Assembly (NCBI RefSeq): GCF_003234365.2 | Contig: NZ_CP126260.1 | Span: 620,001-684,000, forward strand | DNA: 64,000 nucleotides | From: Curtobacterium sp. MCJR17_020 | Lineage (GTDB): Bacteria > Actinomycetota > Actinomycetes > Actinomycetales > Microbacteriaceae | Direction of reading: 5' to 3' | In this document: one piece after another, positions 49,639-57,866 of the stretch | Position numbering within the stretch: position 1 is the stretch's first letter | Layout of the letters: the number at the start of each line of letters is the position of its first letter | Position numbers and translations under genes: made by a program | Notes under the pieces: model-generated | Database searches by the model: none | Seen by the model: the letters and a program-made list of their open reading frames with translations, nothing else | What the model was told of the DNA's origin: nothing

Positions 49639-50903
49639 CGGGTGACCTTCGCGGCGATGTCGGTGCGGTACTGCGCGCCCTGCAGGGTGATGTCGCCGAG
49701 GCCCGCGTAGGCGCGCTCCCGTGCCTGGGTGAAGTCGGCTCCGGTCGCGACGACGCTGAGCACGCGACCGCCGGTGGCGACGAGCGTGTCGTCGAGCACC
49801 CCGGTGGCGGCGTGTGCGACGGAGACGCCGTCGCGGGCGTTCGCGGCGTCGATGCCGGTGATCGGACGGCCGGTCTGCGGGTTCTCCGGGTAGCCCTCGC
49901 TCGCGAGCACGACCGTGACCGCCGCATCCGGACGGAACGAGGGTGCCGGGGTGCCCCCGAGCTGGCCCGTCGCGGCGGCGAGCAGCAGTCCGCTCAGCGG
50001 CGTCGCCAGGCGGGGGAGGACGACCTGGGTCTCCGGGTCGCCGAAGCGTGCGTTGAACTCGATGACCCGGACGCCCTGCTCGGTGACGATGAGCCCGCAG
50101 TAGAGCAGCCCGACGAACGGGGTGCCCTCGTGCTCGAGGCGACGGACGGTGGGCAGCGCGACCAGCTCGGTGACCTCGTCGACGAAGGCCTGTTCGGACG
50201 CCCAACGATCGGCCAGCCACGGCAGCGGCGAGTACGCGCCCATGCCGCCGGTGTTCGGCCCGAGGTCGCCGTCGGCCAGGCGCTTGTAGTCCTGCGCGGG
50301 GCTGAGCGGGCGGACGTCGTGGCCGTCGCTCAGGAAGAACAGCGAGACCTCTTCGCCGTCGAGGAACTCCTCGACCACGACGTGTCCGTGCTGCAGCCAG
50401 TAGGTGGCGTGGTCGATCGCGGCCTGACGGTCCTCGGTCACGAGGACGCCCTTGCCCGCGGCCAGCCCGTCGGCCTTCACGACGTACGGTGCGCCGAGCT
50501 CGTCGATCGCGGCGACGGCCTCTTCCGCCGTGCCGGCGTACACCGGGCGGCCGGTGGGCACGTTCGCCTCGGACATGATGCGCTTGGCGAAGGCCTTCGA
50601 GCCCTCGAGCTGCGCGGCGGCCTTGCCCGGCCCGAAGACCGGGATGCCCCGGGTGCGGACGGGGTCGGCCACACCGGCGATGAGCGGTGCTTCGGGCCCG
50701 ACGACGACCAGCTCGACGCCGTTCTCGATCGCGTACTCGGCGACGAGTGCACCGTTGGTGGGGTCGAGGGAGACGGTCTCGACGTCGGCGGCGATGCCGG
50801 CGTTGCCGGGAGCAGCCGTGATGACGTGGCCCGCCTGTTCAGCGAGGAGGGCCGTGATGATCGCGTGCTCGCGGGCACCGGAACCGAGGACGAGGATTCG
50901 CAC
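49635..50903 (-). CDS. purD: Phosphoribosylamine-glycine ligase (GARS)
   Basis: 422-aa ATP-grasp enzyme, second step of purine synthesis. N-terminal RILVLGSGAREHAIITAL, then VVVGPEAPLIAGVADPVR, YVVKADGLAAGKGVLV, EEFLDGEEVSLFFLSDG and the ATP-grasp end VIEFNARFGDPETQVVLPRL. GTG start. The gene heads a purD-purC pair; the divergent SCP-like gene begins 60 bases away, so their promoters share a short region. Confidence 0.97.
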   Translation of the reverse strand: MRILVLGSGAREHAIITALLAEQAGHVITAAPGNAGIAADVETVSLDPTNGALVAEYAIENGVELVVVGPEAPLIAGVADPVRTRGIPVFGPGKAAAQLEGSKAFAKRIMSEANVPTGRPVYAGTAEEAVAAIDELGAPYVVKADGLAAGKGVLVTEDRQAAIDHATYWLQHGHVVVEEFLDGEEVSLFFLSDGHDVRPLSPAQDYKRLADGDLGPNTGGMGAYSPLPWLADRWASEQAFVDEVTELVALPTVRRLEHEGTPFVGLLYCGLIVTEQGVRVIEFNARFGDPETQVVLPRLATPLSGLLLAAATGQLGGTPAPSFRPDAAVTVVLASEGYPENPQTGRPITGIDAANARDGVSVAHAATGVLDDTLVATGGRVLSVVATGADFTQARERAYAGLGDITLQGAQYRTDIAAKVTR

Positions 50904-50948
50904 CCGATCACCCTACCGATCAGGACTCGCCCCCCGCGAGGCGACGGC

Positions 50949-50954
50949 TAGCAT
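50949..50954 (+). promoter_or_regulatory. -10 element TAGCAT, leaderless SCP-like gene
   Basis: TAGCAT ends 8 bases before the ATG at 50963, favouring that start over the GTG at 50957, which would be inside the promoter melt region. Confidence 0.5.
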
Positions 50955-50962
50955 CTGTGGAG

Positions 50963-51325
50963 ATGCCACCCAGGAGGATCGAGGACGCCGCCGGCCGCGC
51001 CGCACTGACCGCGGTGCAGCAGGGCGACACGGCACGGGCGACCGTCGCGACGGCCGTCCGGTGGACCCTGCAGCGCCTCGCCGACGACGTGCCGGGCAAC
51101 AGCGTCGAGGTCCGGGTGCCACCGTTCGCCGCGGTCCAGGCCGTCCCCGGCCCGCGCCACACCCGTGGCACGCCGCCGAACGTGGTCGAGACGGACGCCA
51201 CGACCTGGCTCGCGCTCGCGACCGCGGAGCTGACCTGGGACGAGGCCGTCGCGCAGTCGCGCGTGAGCGCTTCCGGCTCGCGTGCGGACCTGGCGGCGTT
51301 CCTGCCGGTGCGGGTCGAGCTCTAA
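50963..51325 (+). CDS. Sterol carrier (SCP-2-like) family protein
   Basis: 120 aa. The sequence (RIEDAAGRAALTAVQQGD, VATAVRWTLQRLADDVPGNSVEVRVPPFAAVQ, TPPNVVETDATTWLALATAELTWDEAVAQSRVSASGSRADLAAFLPV) has the shape of the short SCP-2-like/'sterol carrier family' proteins commonly found beside purD in actinobacteria, with the WLxLATGxLxWxxAxxxxxVxxSG pattern. No sterols are expected; a role in binding a hydrophobic ligand is a guess. Divergent from purD. Confidence 0.7.
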   Translation: MPPRRIEDAAGRAALTAVQQGDTARATVATAVRWTLQRLADDVPGNSVEVRVPPFAAVQAVPGPRHTRGTPPNVVETDATTWLALATAELTWDEAVAQSRVSASGSRADLAAFLPVRVEL

Positions 51326-51411
51326 TCGCGTCCAGGAACTCCCTAGGCGGACGAACCGAATTAGGTAGTCCCTACCGATGCGGGCGCATGCACTGCGAAC
51401 CTACGCTTGAA

Positions 51412-51457
51412 GTCGCCGGGATTCGGACCCGACCCGAACGGGTCCGAACCCGGCGAC
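51412..51457. terminator. Strong hairpin in the SCP-LuxR intergenic region
   Basis: GTCGCCGGG-A-TTCGGACCCG (51412-51431) pairs with CGGGTCCGAACCCGGCGAC (51439-51457), one bulge, 7-base loop. It lies in the 223-base gap between the SCP-like gene and the convergent LuxR-type gene, which holds no gene; a small GGTAGTCCCTACC dyad (51364) is also present. Confidence 0.7.
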
Positions 51458-51548
51458 AGGGACCAAGGTACGCGATGTTCCACACAACGTGTCAACCGCC
51501 GCGGCGCGTCGTGCTGCAATGCGCAACGTTCTTGCGTCACGAGTGGAC

Positions 51549-54134
51549 TCAGAAGAGTCCGGCGAGCTCCGACCGAGCATGCAGGTCCCACTTGCCGAAC
51601 ACCCGCGACAGGTGCGCGTCGATGGTCCGCGTCGAGAGCCCGAGCTCCTCGCCGATCAGTCGGTTGCTCAGCCCCTGCGCCGCGAGCTCGGCGACCTGGT
51701 ACTCACGGTTCGTCAGCGGTGGTTTCGGCCGGCCGGCCGTGACCGCCATCCCGTGCGACGCGAGCACCCCCTGCGCCGCGATCACCCGCGTCCGGTCGCG
51801 TGCGGTCAGGGCGTCGGCGTACTCCACGATCGCCGCGGCCAGCGGACCGTCGACCCGAGCGGCGGCCTCGCGCATCCGACCGAGCGAGGTGCCGGTCTCG
51901 CGTCCGTTCAGCATGTCCATCGCGTAGTGCAGCGTCTGCGCGTACATGACGTGCGTCCACCCACCGCTCGCCGTCCCGCGGTCGATGATGTCGTCGGCGT
52001 GCCGGAGCCCCGCCGGGTTGCCGAGCACCGCCTCGGTCCAGGCGATCGTCACCGCGACCTGCTCCCCGGTGATCCGCATCGCCCGCTGCGGCGTGGCCCG
52101 CGCCCGGTCGAGCGCACGTGTCGCGTCCTCGGTGCGACCGGCGTAGGCGTACGCCATCGCGAGCCGTGCCCACGGGTAGGCCGCGAAGCCACCGTGGTCC
52201 GCGACGTCGTACCGTTCGCAGGCGGCCGAGAACGCCGCGATCGCGTCGTCCCAGCGCCGTTGGCCGATGGCGAGGTTGCCGTCGCCGATGAGCTCGAGGG
52301 TGAAGTCGTACTTCAGGTACGGGTTGGACCGTCGGACGGGCACCTCGGTGAGCAGGTCGGCGAGGTCGCCCCGCCAGACCTGCACCTGGTGCAGCACGGA
52401 CACGATCTCGCCGACGCTCCACGGTGCGTCCTCGAGGTGCTCGATCGCGGTGGCCAGCGCCCGGCGACCGAGGGCCGACGCGTCGTCGAGCCGACCGGCC
52501 GTGGCGAGCGCCATGATCGCGCAGGGGGCGACGCACAGGAACGCGAACGGGATCGTCGGCGCGTGCACGATGCCGCTGCGCTCGAGCTCGGCGCGGACCT
52601 CGTCGAACCGGCCGCCCCAGCCGAGGTGCGCAAGGCGCAGCAGGCGGAGCCGTTCGACTGCCTCGCCGGACACCAGGCGGCTGGCGACGTCGGTGAGCGC
52701 GACCGCTGCCAGCACGTCGTCGTCGTGGAACTGCCGGATGTTGGCGAGGATCTCGCAGGCCTCGACCACGAGGGCGTCGTCCACCGTGCCGGGGTCCGCA
52801 CGGGCGACGGCCCAGGCGGCCTCGGCGTCGGCGCGACCGGCCTCGCGCCCGTCGGTGTACGAGTAGGCCAGCGACCGCAGGCAGCGCGCGGCGACCTGCT
52901 CGTTCGGGTGCAGCGTCCGCCGGAGCGCTGCGGAGGTCAGGGCGATCGCGCTCTCGTGCTCCTGCAGCCGCACCGCGACCTGCGCCGCGTCGAGCAGCTG
53001 CTCGACCGGGGGCACGACGCCGCAGTCGAGCGCCCAGAGCGCCGACCGCAACCGTGCGGCGGGCGGGGCGCCCTCGGGACTGTCGGCGCGGAAGGCGTTC
53101 GCGCGGGCGAAGAGTGCCGTGCGGCGGGCGACCGGCACCAGGCTGCGGATCACGTCGCCGACGAGCGGGTGCTGCGGACGGGCCACCGCGGCGCCGTCGT
53201 CGAGCGAGTCGATCCGGACCAGCCCGAGCGCGACCACGCGGTCGACGTCGCCGCCGCTGACCAGGCCGAGCAGCCGCGCGAGCGGGATCGGGTCGGCCAG
53301 TGCCACGATGTCGACGACGTCGCGCAGGTCCTCCGGCAACGAGCCGAGTTCCGTCCGGTACATGTCGGCGAGGCTGTTCGACGCCGTCACCCGGCCGCGC
53401 CAGTACCACCCGGACGCCGTGTGCTCGAGGGCGCCCGAGGTGCGGGCGGCGCGGACGACCTCGCGCAGGTAGAGCGGGTTGCCGGCGGTCGCGCGGTGCA
53501 CCCGCTCGGCCGAGGCGTTCTCGAGCTGCGAGCCGAGGGCCTCGGCCACCAGGGCCGACGTCTCGCGCAGGGTGAGCGGCTGGAGGTCGATGCGCTCGAG
53601 CAGGTCGTCCTGCCACAGGGCGCGGAGCGGTTCCGGCAGCGCGGTGAAGTCACGGCAGGTCAGGACGAGCCGCGCACCCTGGTGCCGGACGAGCCACGCC
53701 ACGTACCGGGCGGAGATCGCGTCGAGGTGGTCGGCGTCGTCGACGCGCAGCAGGACGTCGCGGTCCGCCAGGTCGGCGATCGCCCGGAGGCGCTGCTCGG
53801 CCCCGGCGTCGTCGGACAGTTCGGACAGGGTCGCCGGCAGCTCGCCGAAGCGGTCCGAGATCGCGCCGAAGGGCATCGACCGCCCGGAGGCGACGGCGGT
53901 GATGGGCACCACGACCGTGCGCCCGGTGGCGTCCCGTCCGGCGACGCGGTCGGTGACGCGGGCGGCGACGGTGCTCTTGCCGAGACCCGGGGCGCCGACG
54001 AGCGCGACGCTCCACTGGTGCTCCGCGACGACGGACACGGCACGGTCCTCTTCGTGGCGCTGCATCACGGGCCAGGTCACGCGTGCCGGGGTGCTCGGGG
54101 TGCGACCTCGCCCCCGTACGGTCCGTTCTCGCAT
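51549..54134 (-). CDS. Large LuxR/MalT-like ATP-binding transcriptional regulator (LAL/STAND type)
   Basis: 861 aa. N-terminal P-loop ATPase: Walker A SVALVGAPGLGKSTVAARV near residue 30, Walker B DVLLRVDDADHLDAI, then a long helical TPR-like sensor region (AYSYTDGREAGRADAEAAWAVA...), and a C-terminal LuxR HTH: LTNREYQVAELAAQGLSNRLIGEELGLSTRTIDAHLSRVFGKW. ATG 54134 has GGAGG 8 bases upstream; a 1,031-residue frame reaching 54644 is rejected because it is antisense to the gene at 54243. Typical of actinobacterial pathway-specific or maltose-type activators. No clear target operon adjacent. Confidence 0.92.
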   Translation of the reverse strand: MRERTVRGRGRTPSTPARVTWPVMQRHEEDRAVSVVAEHQWSVALVGAPGLGKSTVAARVTDRVAGRDATGRTVVVPITAVASGRSMPFGAISDRFGELPATLSELSDDAGAEQRLRAIADLADRDVLLRVDDADHLDAISARYVAWLVRHQGARLVLTCRDFTALPEPLRALWQDDLLERIDLQPLTLRETSALVAEALGSQLENASAERVHRATAGNPLYLREVVRAARTSGALEHTASGWYWRGRVTASNSLADMYRTELGSLPEDLRDVVDIVALADPIPLARLLGLVSGGDVDRVVALGLVRIDSLDDGAAVARPQHPLVGDVIRSLVPVARRTALFARANAFRADSPEGAPPAARLRSALWALDCGVVPPVEQLLDAAQVAVRLQEHESAIALTSAALRRTLHPNEQVAARCLRSLAYSYTDGREAGRADAEAAWAVARADPGTVDDALVVEACEILANIRQFHDDDVLAAVALTDVASRLVSGEAVERLRLLRLAHLGWGGRFDEVRAELERSGIVHAPTIPFAFLCVAPCAIMALATAGRLDDASALGRRALATAIEHLEDAPWSVGEIVSVLHQVQVWRGDLADLLTEVPVRRSNPYLKYDFTLELIGDGNLAIGQRRWDDAIAAFSAACERYDVADHGGFAAYPWARLAMAYAYAGRTEDATRALDRARATPQRAMRITGEQVAVTIAWTEAVLGNPAGLRHADDIIDRGTASGGWTHVMYAQTLHYAMDMLNGRETGTSLGRMREAAARVDGPLAAAIVEYADALTARDRTRVIAAQGVLASHGMAVTAGRPKPPLTNREYQVAELAAQGLSNRLIGEELGLSTRTIDAHLSRVFGKWDLHARSELAGLF

Positions 54135-54242
54135 CCGTGTCACCTCCAGCCCTTGGGATACCAACGCGTACGGATCATCCTCTCCTGGATCGGACTGCGC
54201 GGACAGGCCGGGAGACGTCCCACAGTGGGGGACAATGGGTGG

Positions 54243-54638
54243 GTGAGCAACACCGATCGACCCGACGACCAGCCGGTCCCGGCCCCTGCGCCGAACGCCG
54301 TCTCCACCTCTGACGAGGTCACGATCCGTCGTGCCCCGAAGTTCGGGGTGTTCATCGTCGGCGGTGCGGTGCTCGGGTTCATCGCGACCCTGATCGTCGT
54401 CTCGCTCACCATGAACCTCGGTGGCCAGCAGGAGGAGTCGAGCTTCGGCAGCCTGGTGGGCTACTTCAGCCTGTGGGGCGTCACGATCGGCGCCTTCGTC
54501 GGCGCGGTCGTCGCCGTCGTGTTCGACCGGGTCTTCGCCCGGCGCGCGGCCCGCCTGACGGCGGAGCGTGTCGAGGTCGAGCTGCCGCCCGAGACGGTCG
54601 ACGGCGAGATCGACGAGCACGGCGACCAGCGGCCGTAG
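54243..54638 (+). CDS. Unknown two-helix membrane protein
   Basis: 131 aa, not recognised with certainty. A Pro-rich acidic N terminus, two transmembrane helices (GVFIVGGAVLGFIATLIVVSL and LVGYFSLWGVTIGAFVGAVVAV) and a basic-then-acidic C-terminal tail. Small proteins like this are frequent beside purF in Microbacteriaceae. GTG 54243 lies 6 bases after GACAAT (54231-54236), so a leaderless start. Divergent from the LuxR gene. Confidence 0.8.
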   Translation: MSNTDRPDDQPVPAPAPNAVSTSDEVTIRRAPKFGVFIVGGAVLGFIATLIVVSLTMNLGGQQEESSFGSLVGYFSLWGVTIGAFVGAVVAVVFDRVFARRAARLTAERVEVELPPETVDGEIDEHGDQRP

Positions 54639-54648
54639 CCGCAACCGC

Positions 54649-54698
54649 TGACAGACGGGAGGCCCGTGGCGACACCGCCACGGGCCTCCCGTCTGTCA
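54649..54698. terminator. Long perfect inverted repeat, bidirectional terminator
   Basis: 23-base exact arms 54649-54671 and 54676-54698, loop ACAC. It contains ACGGGAGGCCCG like the repeats at 17422 and 38253, and lies between the convergent two-helix gene and purF. Confidence 0.85.
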
Positions 54699-54721
54699 GG
54701 TGGGTGCGTCTCGGACGCGAC

Positions 54722-56179
54722 CTAGCTGAGCTGGTTCGCCTCGACCCAGGACAGGTACTCCGGGCTCACGGTGCCCGTGACGTACTCGCCCGTGAAGCAG
54801 CTCATCTCGAGGTCGGTCACGTCGGAGCCCTCGATGATGGCGTCCCGCATGTCGCCGATCTCCTGGTAGATCAGGTGATCGCTGCCGAGCACGCGGTTGA
54901 TCTCCGGGATCTTCCGGTCGTGCGCGATGAGCTCGTCGCGCGTCGGCATGTTGATGCCGTAGACGTGCGGGAACCGGACCGGGGGAGCGGCACTCGTGAA
55001 GGTGACCTCGTTCGCACCGGCGGCGCGGGCCATCTCCACGATCTCCTTGCTCGTCGTGCCGCGCACGATCGAGTCGTCGACGATCAGGATGTTCTTGCCC
55101 TTGAACTCCGACGACATCGCGTTGAGCTTCTGTCGGACGGACCGCTTGCGCTCCGCCTGGCCCGGCATGATGAACGTCCGGCCGACGTAGCGGTTCTTGT
55201 AGAAGCCCTCGCGGTACTCGATGCCGAGCTTCCGTGCGACCTGCATGGCCGCCGGTCGGGACGAGTCCGGGATCGGCATCACGACGTCGATGTCACCGGT
55301 CGGCGCGTACTGCTCGATGGTGTCCGCCAGCCGGTTGCCGAGGCGCAGGCGGGCGTCGTAGACCGAGATGCCGTTCATGACCGAGTCGGGCCGGGCCAGG
55401 TACACGTACTCGAACGAGCACGGCACGAGCCGCGGGTTCTTCGCGCACTGCCGGGCGTGCATCTGCCCGTTCATCTCGATGAAGATCGCCTCGCCGGGGG
55501 CGACGTCGCGCACGATCTCGTAGCCGCCGGACTCGAGCACCAGCGACTCGCTCGCGACGACCCACTCGGGCTGGCCGGCCTCGTCGAACTTGTGGCCGAG
55601 GATGAGCGGCCGGATGCCGAACGGGTCGCGGAACGCCAGGAGCCCGTGGCCGGCGATCGTGGCGATCGTGGCGTACGAGCCCTCGACCCGCTCGTGCACG
55701 CGCTCGACGGCGTCGAAGACCTGCCCGGGGTCGAGGTCCGTGCCGCGGACCTGTCCCTGCAGCTCGTGCGCCAGCACGTTCACCAGGAGCTCGGTGTCCG
55801 ACGTGGTGTTGAGGTGCCGACGGTCGATGTCGAACAGTTCACGCGTCAGTTCCCGCGTGTTGGTGAGGTTGCCGTTGTGGACGAGGACGATGCCGTACGG
55901 CGCGTTCACGTAGAACGGCTGCGCCTCTTCCTCGTTGCTCGCCGCGCCCTTGGTGGCGTAGCGCACGTGGCCGAGGCCCATGGTGCCGAGGAGGGCGCGC
56001 ATGTCGCGGGTGCGGAACGACTCACGCACGTGGCCGCGGGTCTTGTGCATGTGGTGCACGTGACCCTCGACCGTGGCGATGCCCGTCGAGTCCTGCCCGC
56101 GGTGCTGCAGGAGGAGCAGTGCGTCGTAGATGGATTGGTTGGCGGGGCCCTGTGCAACGAGGCCGACGATGCCGCACAT
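54722..56179 (-). CDS. purF: Amidophosphoribosyltransferase
   Basis: 485 aa, first committed step of purine synthesis: PRPP plus glutamine to phosphoribosylamine. Starts MCGIVGLVAQ, so Cys2 is the glutaminase nucleophile with no propeptide. Glutaminase part ends by about 230; the PRTase part carries the PRPP loop LIVDDSIVRGTTSKEIVEMA and KNRYVGRTF. Normal length. ATG start overlooks a 73-base divergent promoter region with purM. Confidence 0.98.
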   Translation of the reverse strand: MCGIVGLVAQGPANQSIYDALLLLQHRGQDSTGIATVEGHVHHMHKTRGHVRESFRTRDMRALLGTMGLGHVRYATKGAASNEEEAQPFYVNAPYGIVLVHNGNLTNTRELTRELFDIDRRHLNTTSDTELLVNVLAHELQGQVRGTDLDPGQVFDAVERVHERVEGSYATIATIAGHGLLAFRDPFGIRPLILGHKFDEAGQPEWVVASESLVLESGGYEIVRDVAPGEAIFIEMNGQMHARQCAKNPRLVPCSFEYVYLARPDSVMNGISVYDARLRLGNRLADTIEQYAPTGDIDVVMPIPDSSRPAAMQVARKLGIEYREGFYKNRYVGRTFIMPGQAERKRSVRQKLNAMSSEFKGKNILIVDDSIVRGTTSKEIVEMARAAGANEVTFTSAAPPVRFPHVYGINMPTRDELIAHDRKIPEINRVLGSDHLIYQEIGDMRDAIIEGSDVTDLEMSCFTGEYVTGTVSPEYLSWVEANQLS

Positions 56180-56200
56180 TCGCGGGTGTGCTCCAGACCG

Positions 56201-56206
56201 TAGAAT
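56201..56206 (+). promoter_or_regulatory. Possible purM -10 element in the purF-purM divergent region
   Basis: TAGAAT at 56201-56206 would start transcription about 40 bases before the purM ATG. The opposite strand reads TACGGT close by for purF. No purine-type operator was recognised. Confidence 0.4.
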
Positions 56207-56252
56207 CGGGGGGTACCGAACAAGTCTGCCATGTCACCGCGAAGGACTCCGC

Positions 56253-57350
56253 ATGCCCAACCCGTACGCCGAAGCCGGAGTGGACACCGCTGCCGGTGAC
56301 CTGGCCGTCGAACTCATGAAGTCCGCAGTCGCGGCGACGCACAACAGCCACGTGCTGGGCGGCGTGGGCGGCTTCGCCGGACTCTACGACGTGTCGTTCC
56401 TGAAGGACTTCTCACACCCGTTGCTCGCGACCTCGACCGACGGCGTCGGCACCAAGGTCGCCATCGCCCAGGCGATCGACAAGCACGACACCATCGGGCA
56501 GGACCTGGTCGGCATGGTCGTCGACGACATCGTGGTGGTCGGTGCGAAGCCGCTGTTCATGACCGACTACATCGCCTGCGGGCGCGTCGTCCCGAACCGC
56601 ATCGCCGACATCGTCGCCGGGATCGCCCGCGGCTGCTCGGCGACGGGCACCGCGCTGGTCGGTGGCGAGACCGCAGAGCACCCCGGTCTGCTCGGCCCGG
56701 ACGACTACGACGTGGCCGGCGCCGCGACGGGTGTCGTCGAGGCCGGTTCGCGGCTCGGTGCCCACCTGGTGCAGGACGGCGACGTCGTGCTCGCCATCGA
56801 GTCCTCCGGGCTGCACTCGAACGGGTACTCGCTCGTCCGGCACATCCTGGCGTCGCGCGGGGTCGGGTACACCGACCAGCTGGCCGAGTTCGGCGGCGTC
56901 TCGGTCGGCGAAGCCCTGCTCGAGCCCACCCGCCTGTACACGACGCCGCTGCTGGAGCTGCTCGAGCAGCACCCGGGCGCCGTGCACTCCCTGTCGCACG
57001 TGACCGGTGGTGGCATCGCGGCGAACCTGGCGCGCGTGCTGCCCGTCGGCTCGTGGATCGAGGTCGACCGCTCGACCTGGCAGCCGCTCCCCGTCTTCCG
57101 CGTGCTCGCCGACATGGCCGGCACGCCGATCGAGGACACCGAGGGCACCTGGAACCTGGGCATCGGCATGTTCGCCGTGGTGTCCGCCAGTGCTGCGGTG
57201 GACGTCATCGAGTCGCTCGGCGTCGCCGGGATGCCCGCGTGGCCGGTCGGCACGATCGCCACGTCGGCCCGCGACCTGACCGGCTTCGAGCAGGGCGCCA
57301 AGGGTGTCGACGGCGGTGCCGTGCGGCTCGTCGGGAGCTACGCGGCCTGA
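56253..57350 (+). CDS. purM: Phosphoribosylformylglycinamidine cyclo-ligase (AIR synthase)
   Basis: 365 aa. Closes FGAM to AIR with ATP. Front MPNPYAEAGVDTAAGDLAVELMK, then LATSTDGVGTKVAIAQAIDKHDTIGQDLV, DDIVVVGAKPLFMTDYIA, GGETAEHPGLL, SSGLHSNGYSLVR and HVTGGGIAANLARVLP are the ATP and substrate sites of PurM. The ATG at 56253 has GAAGGA upstream; a longer frame starts antisense inside purF. DUF3073 follows on the other strand, the usual actinobacterial arrangement. Confidence 0.98.
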   Translation: MPNPYAEAGVDTAAGDLAVELMKSAVAATHNSHVLGGVGGFAGLYDVSFLKDFSHPLLATSTDGVGTKVAIAQAIDKHDTIGQDLVGMVVDDIVVVGAKPLFMTDYIACGRVVPNRIADIVAGIARGCSATGTALVGGETAEHPGLLGPDDYDVAGAATGVVEAGSRLGAHLVQDGDVVLAIESSGLHSNGYSLVRHILASRGVGYTDQLAEFGGVSVGEALLEPTRLYTTPLLELLEQHPGAVHSLSHVTGGGIAANLARVLPVGSWIEVDRSTWQPLPVFRVLADMAGTPIEDTEGTWNLGIGMFAVVSASAAVDVIESLGVAGMPAWPVGTIATSARDLTGFEQGAKGVDGGAVRLVGSYAA

Positions 57351-57429
57351 TCCTGGCTGCTCGAGGTCGCACGGACTGAGAACAGGTCGTGCGGCCTCGG
57401 CGCCTGACCGTCTGGCCTCGGCACCTGGC

Positions 57430-57465
57430 CCTCCGGGCACGCAGAAACGCCGCGCTGCCCGGAGG
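57430..57465. terminator. Hairpin between convergent purM and DUF3073 genes
   Basis: CCTCCGGGCA (57430-57439) pairs with TGCCCGGAGG (57456-57465), 16-base loop. No T-run. Confidence 0.6.
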
Positions 57466-57489
57466 CGCGCGGCGTGACGGCTGTGCAGG

Positions 57490-57708
57490 TCAGGCGGACT
57501 TGTTCTGGTCCGCTTCGGTCTCGAACTCGTCGGATTCGTCTGCCGCTTCGGGACCGTACTGGTCCGCCCAGCGGTCGACGAGATCGTCATCGGAGTGTTG
57601 TCCGGCGGAGAGCTCCTGCTCGAGTGCACCGTAGTTCGTCTGCGGGCTGAAGTACTTCAGCTCACGGGCGACCTTGGTGTGCTTCGCCTTTTGACGGCCG
57701 CGCCCCAT
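57490..57708 (-). CDS. DUF3073 family protein
   Basis: 72 aa. The N terminus MGRGRQKAKHTKVARELKYF followed by SPQTNYGALEQEL is the hallmark of DUF3073, a small actinobacterial family nearly always encoded next to purM and of unknown function. The rest is acidic (DDDLVDRWADQYG) and probably disordered. ATG 57708 follows a GAGGGGG SD-like run; the longer frame from 57804 adds unrelated sequence. Confidence 0.92.
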   Translation of the reverse strand: MGRGRQKAKHTKVARELKYFSPQTNYGALEQELSAGQHSDDDLVDRWADQYGPEAADESDEFETEADQNKSA

Positions 57709-57866
57709 GCGTGACCCCCTCGTTCGGCTCTGGTCCGGTCCTGGCGAATGACGGAAGATCACTCGGGGAACCAGACGGTTCGTGGTTTGAAATCTGCCGA
57801 TCACTCTACCATGTACCTCGATCTGGACGTCGCCGCGACGGCTCCGCGCACAGGAGAATCGAAGTG

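Noticed and set aside
51489..54638. 1,049-codon open frame on the plus strand
   Set aside because: Mostly antisense to the LuxR-type regulator; only its last 131 codons (from 54243) form a real gene.
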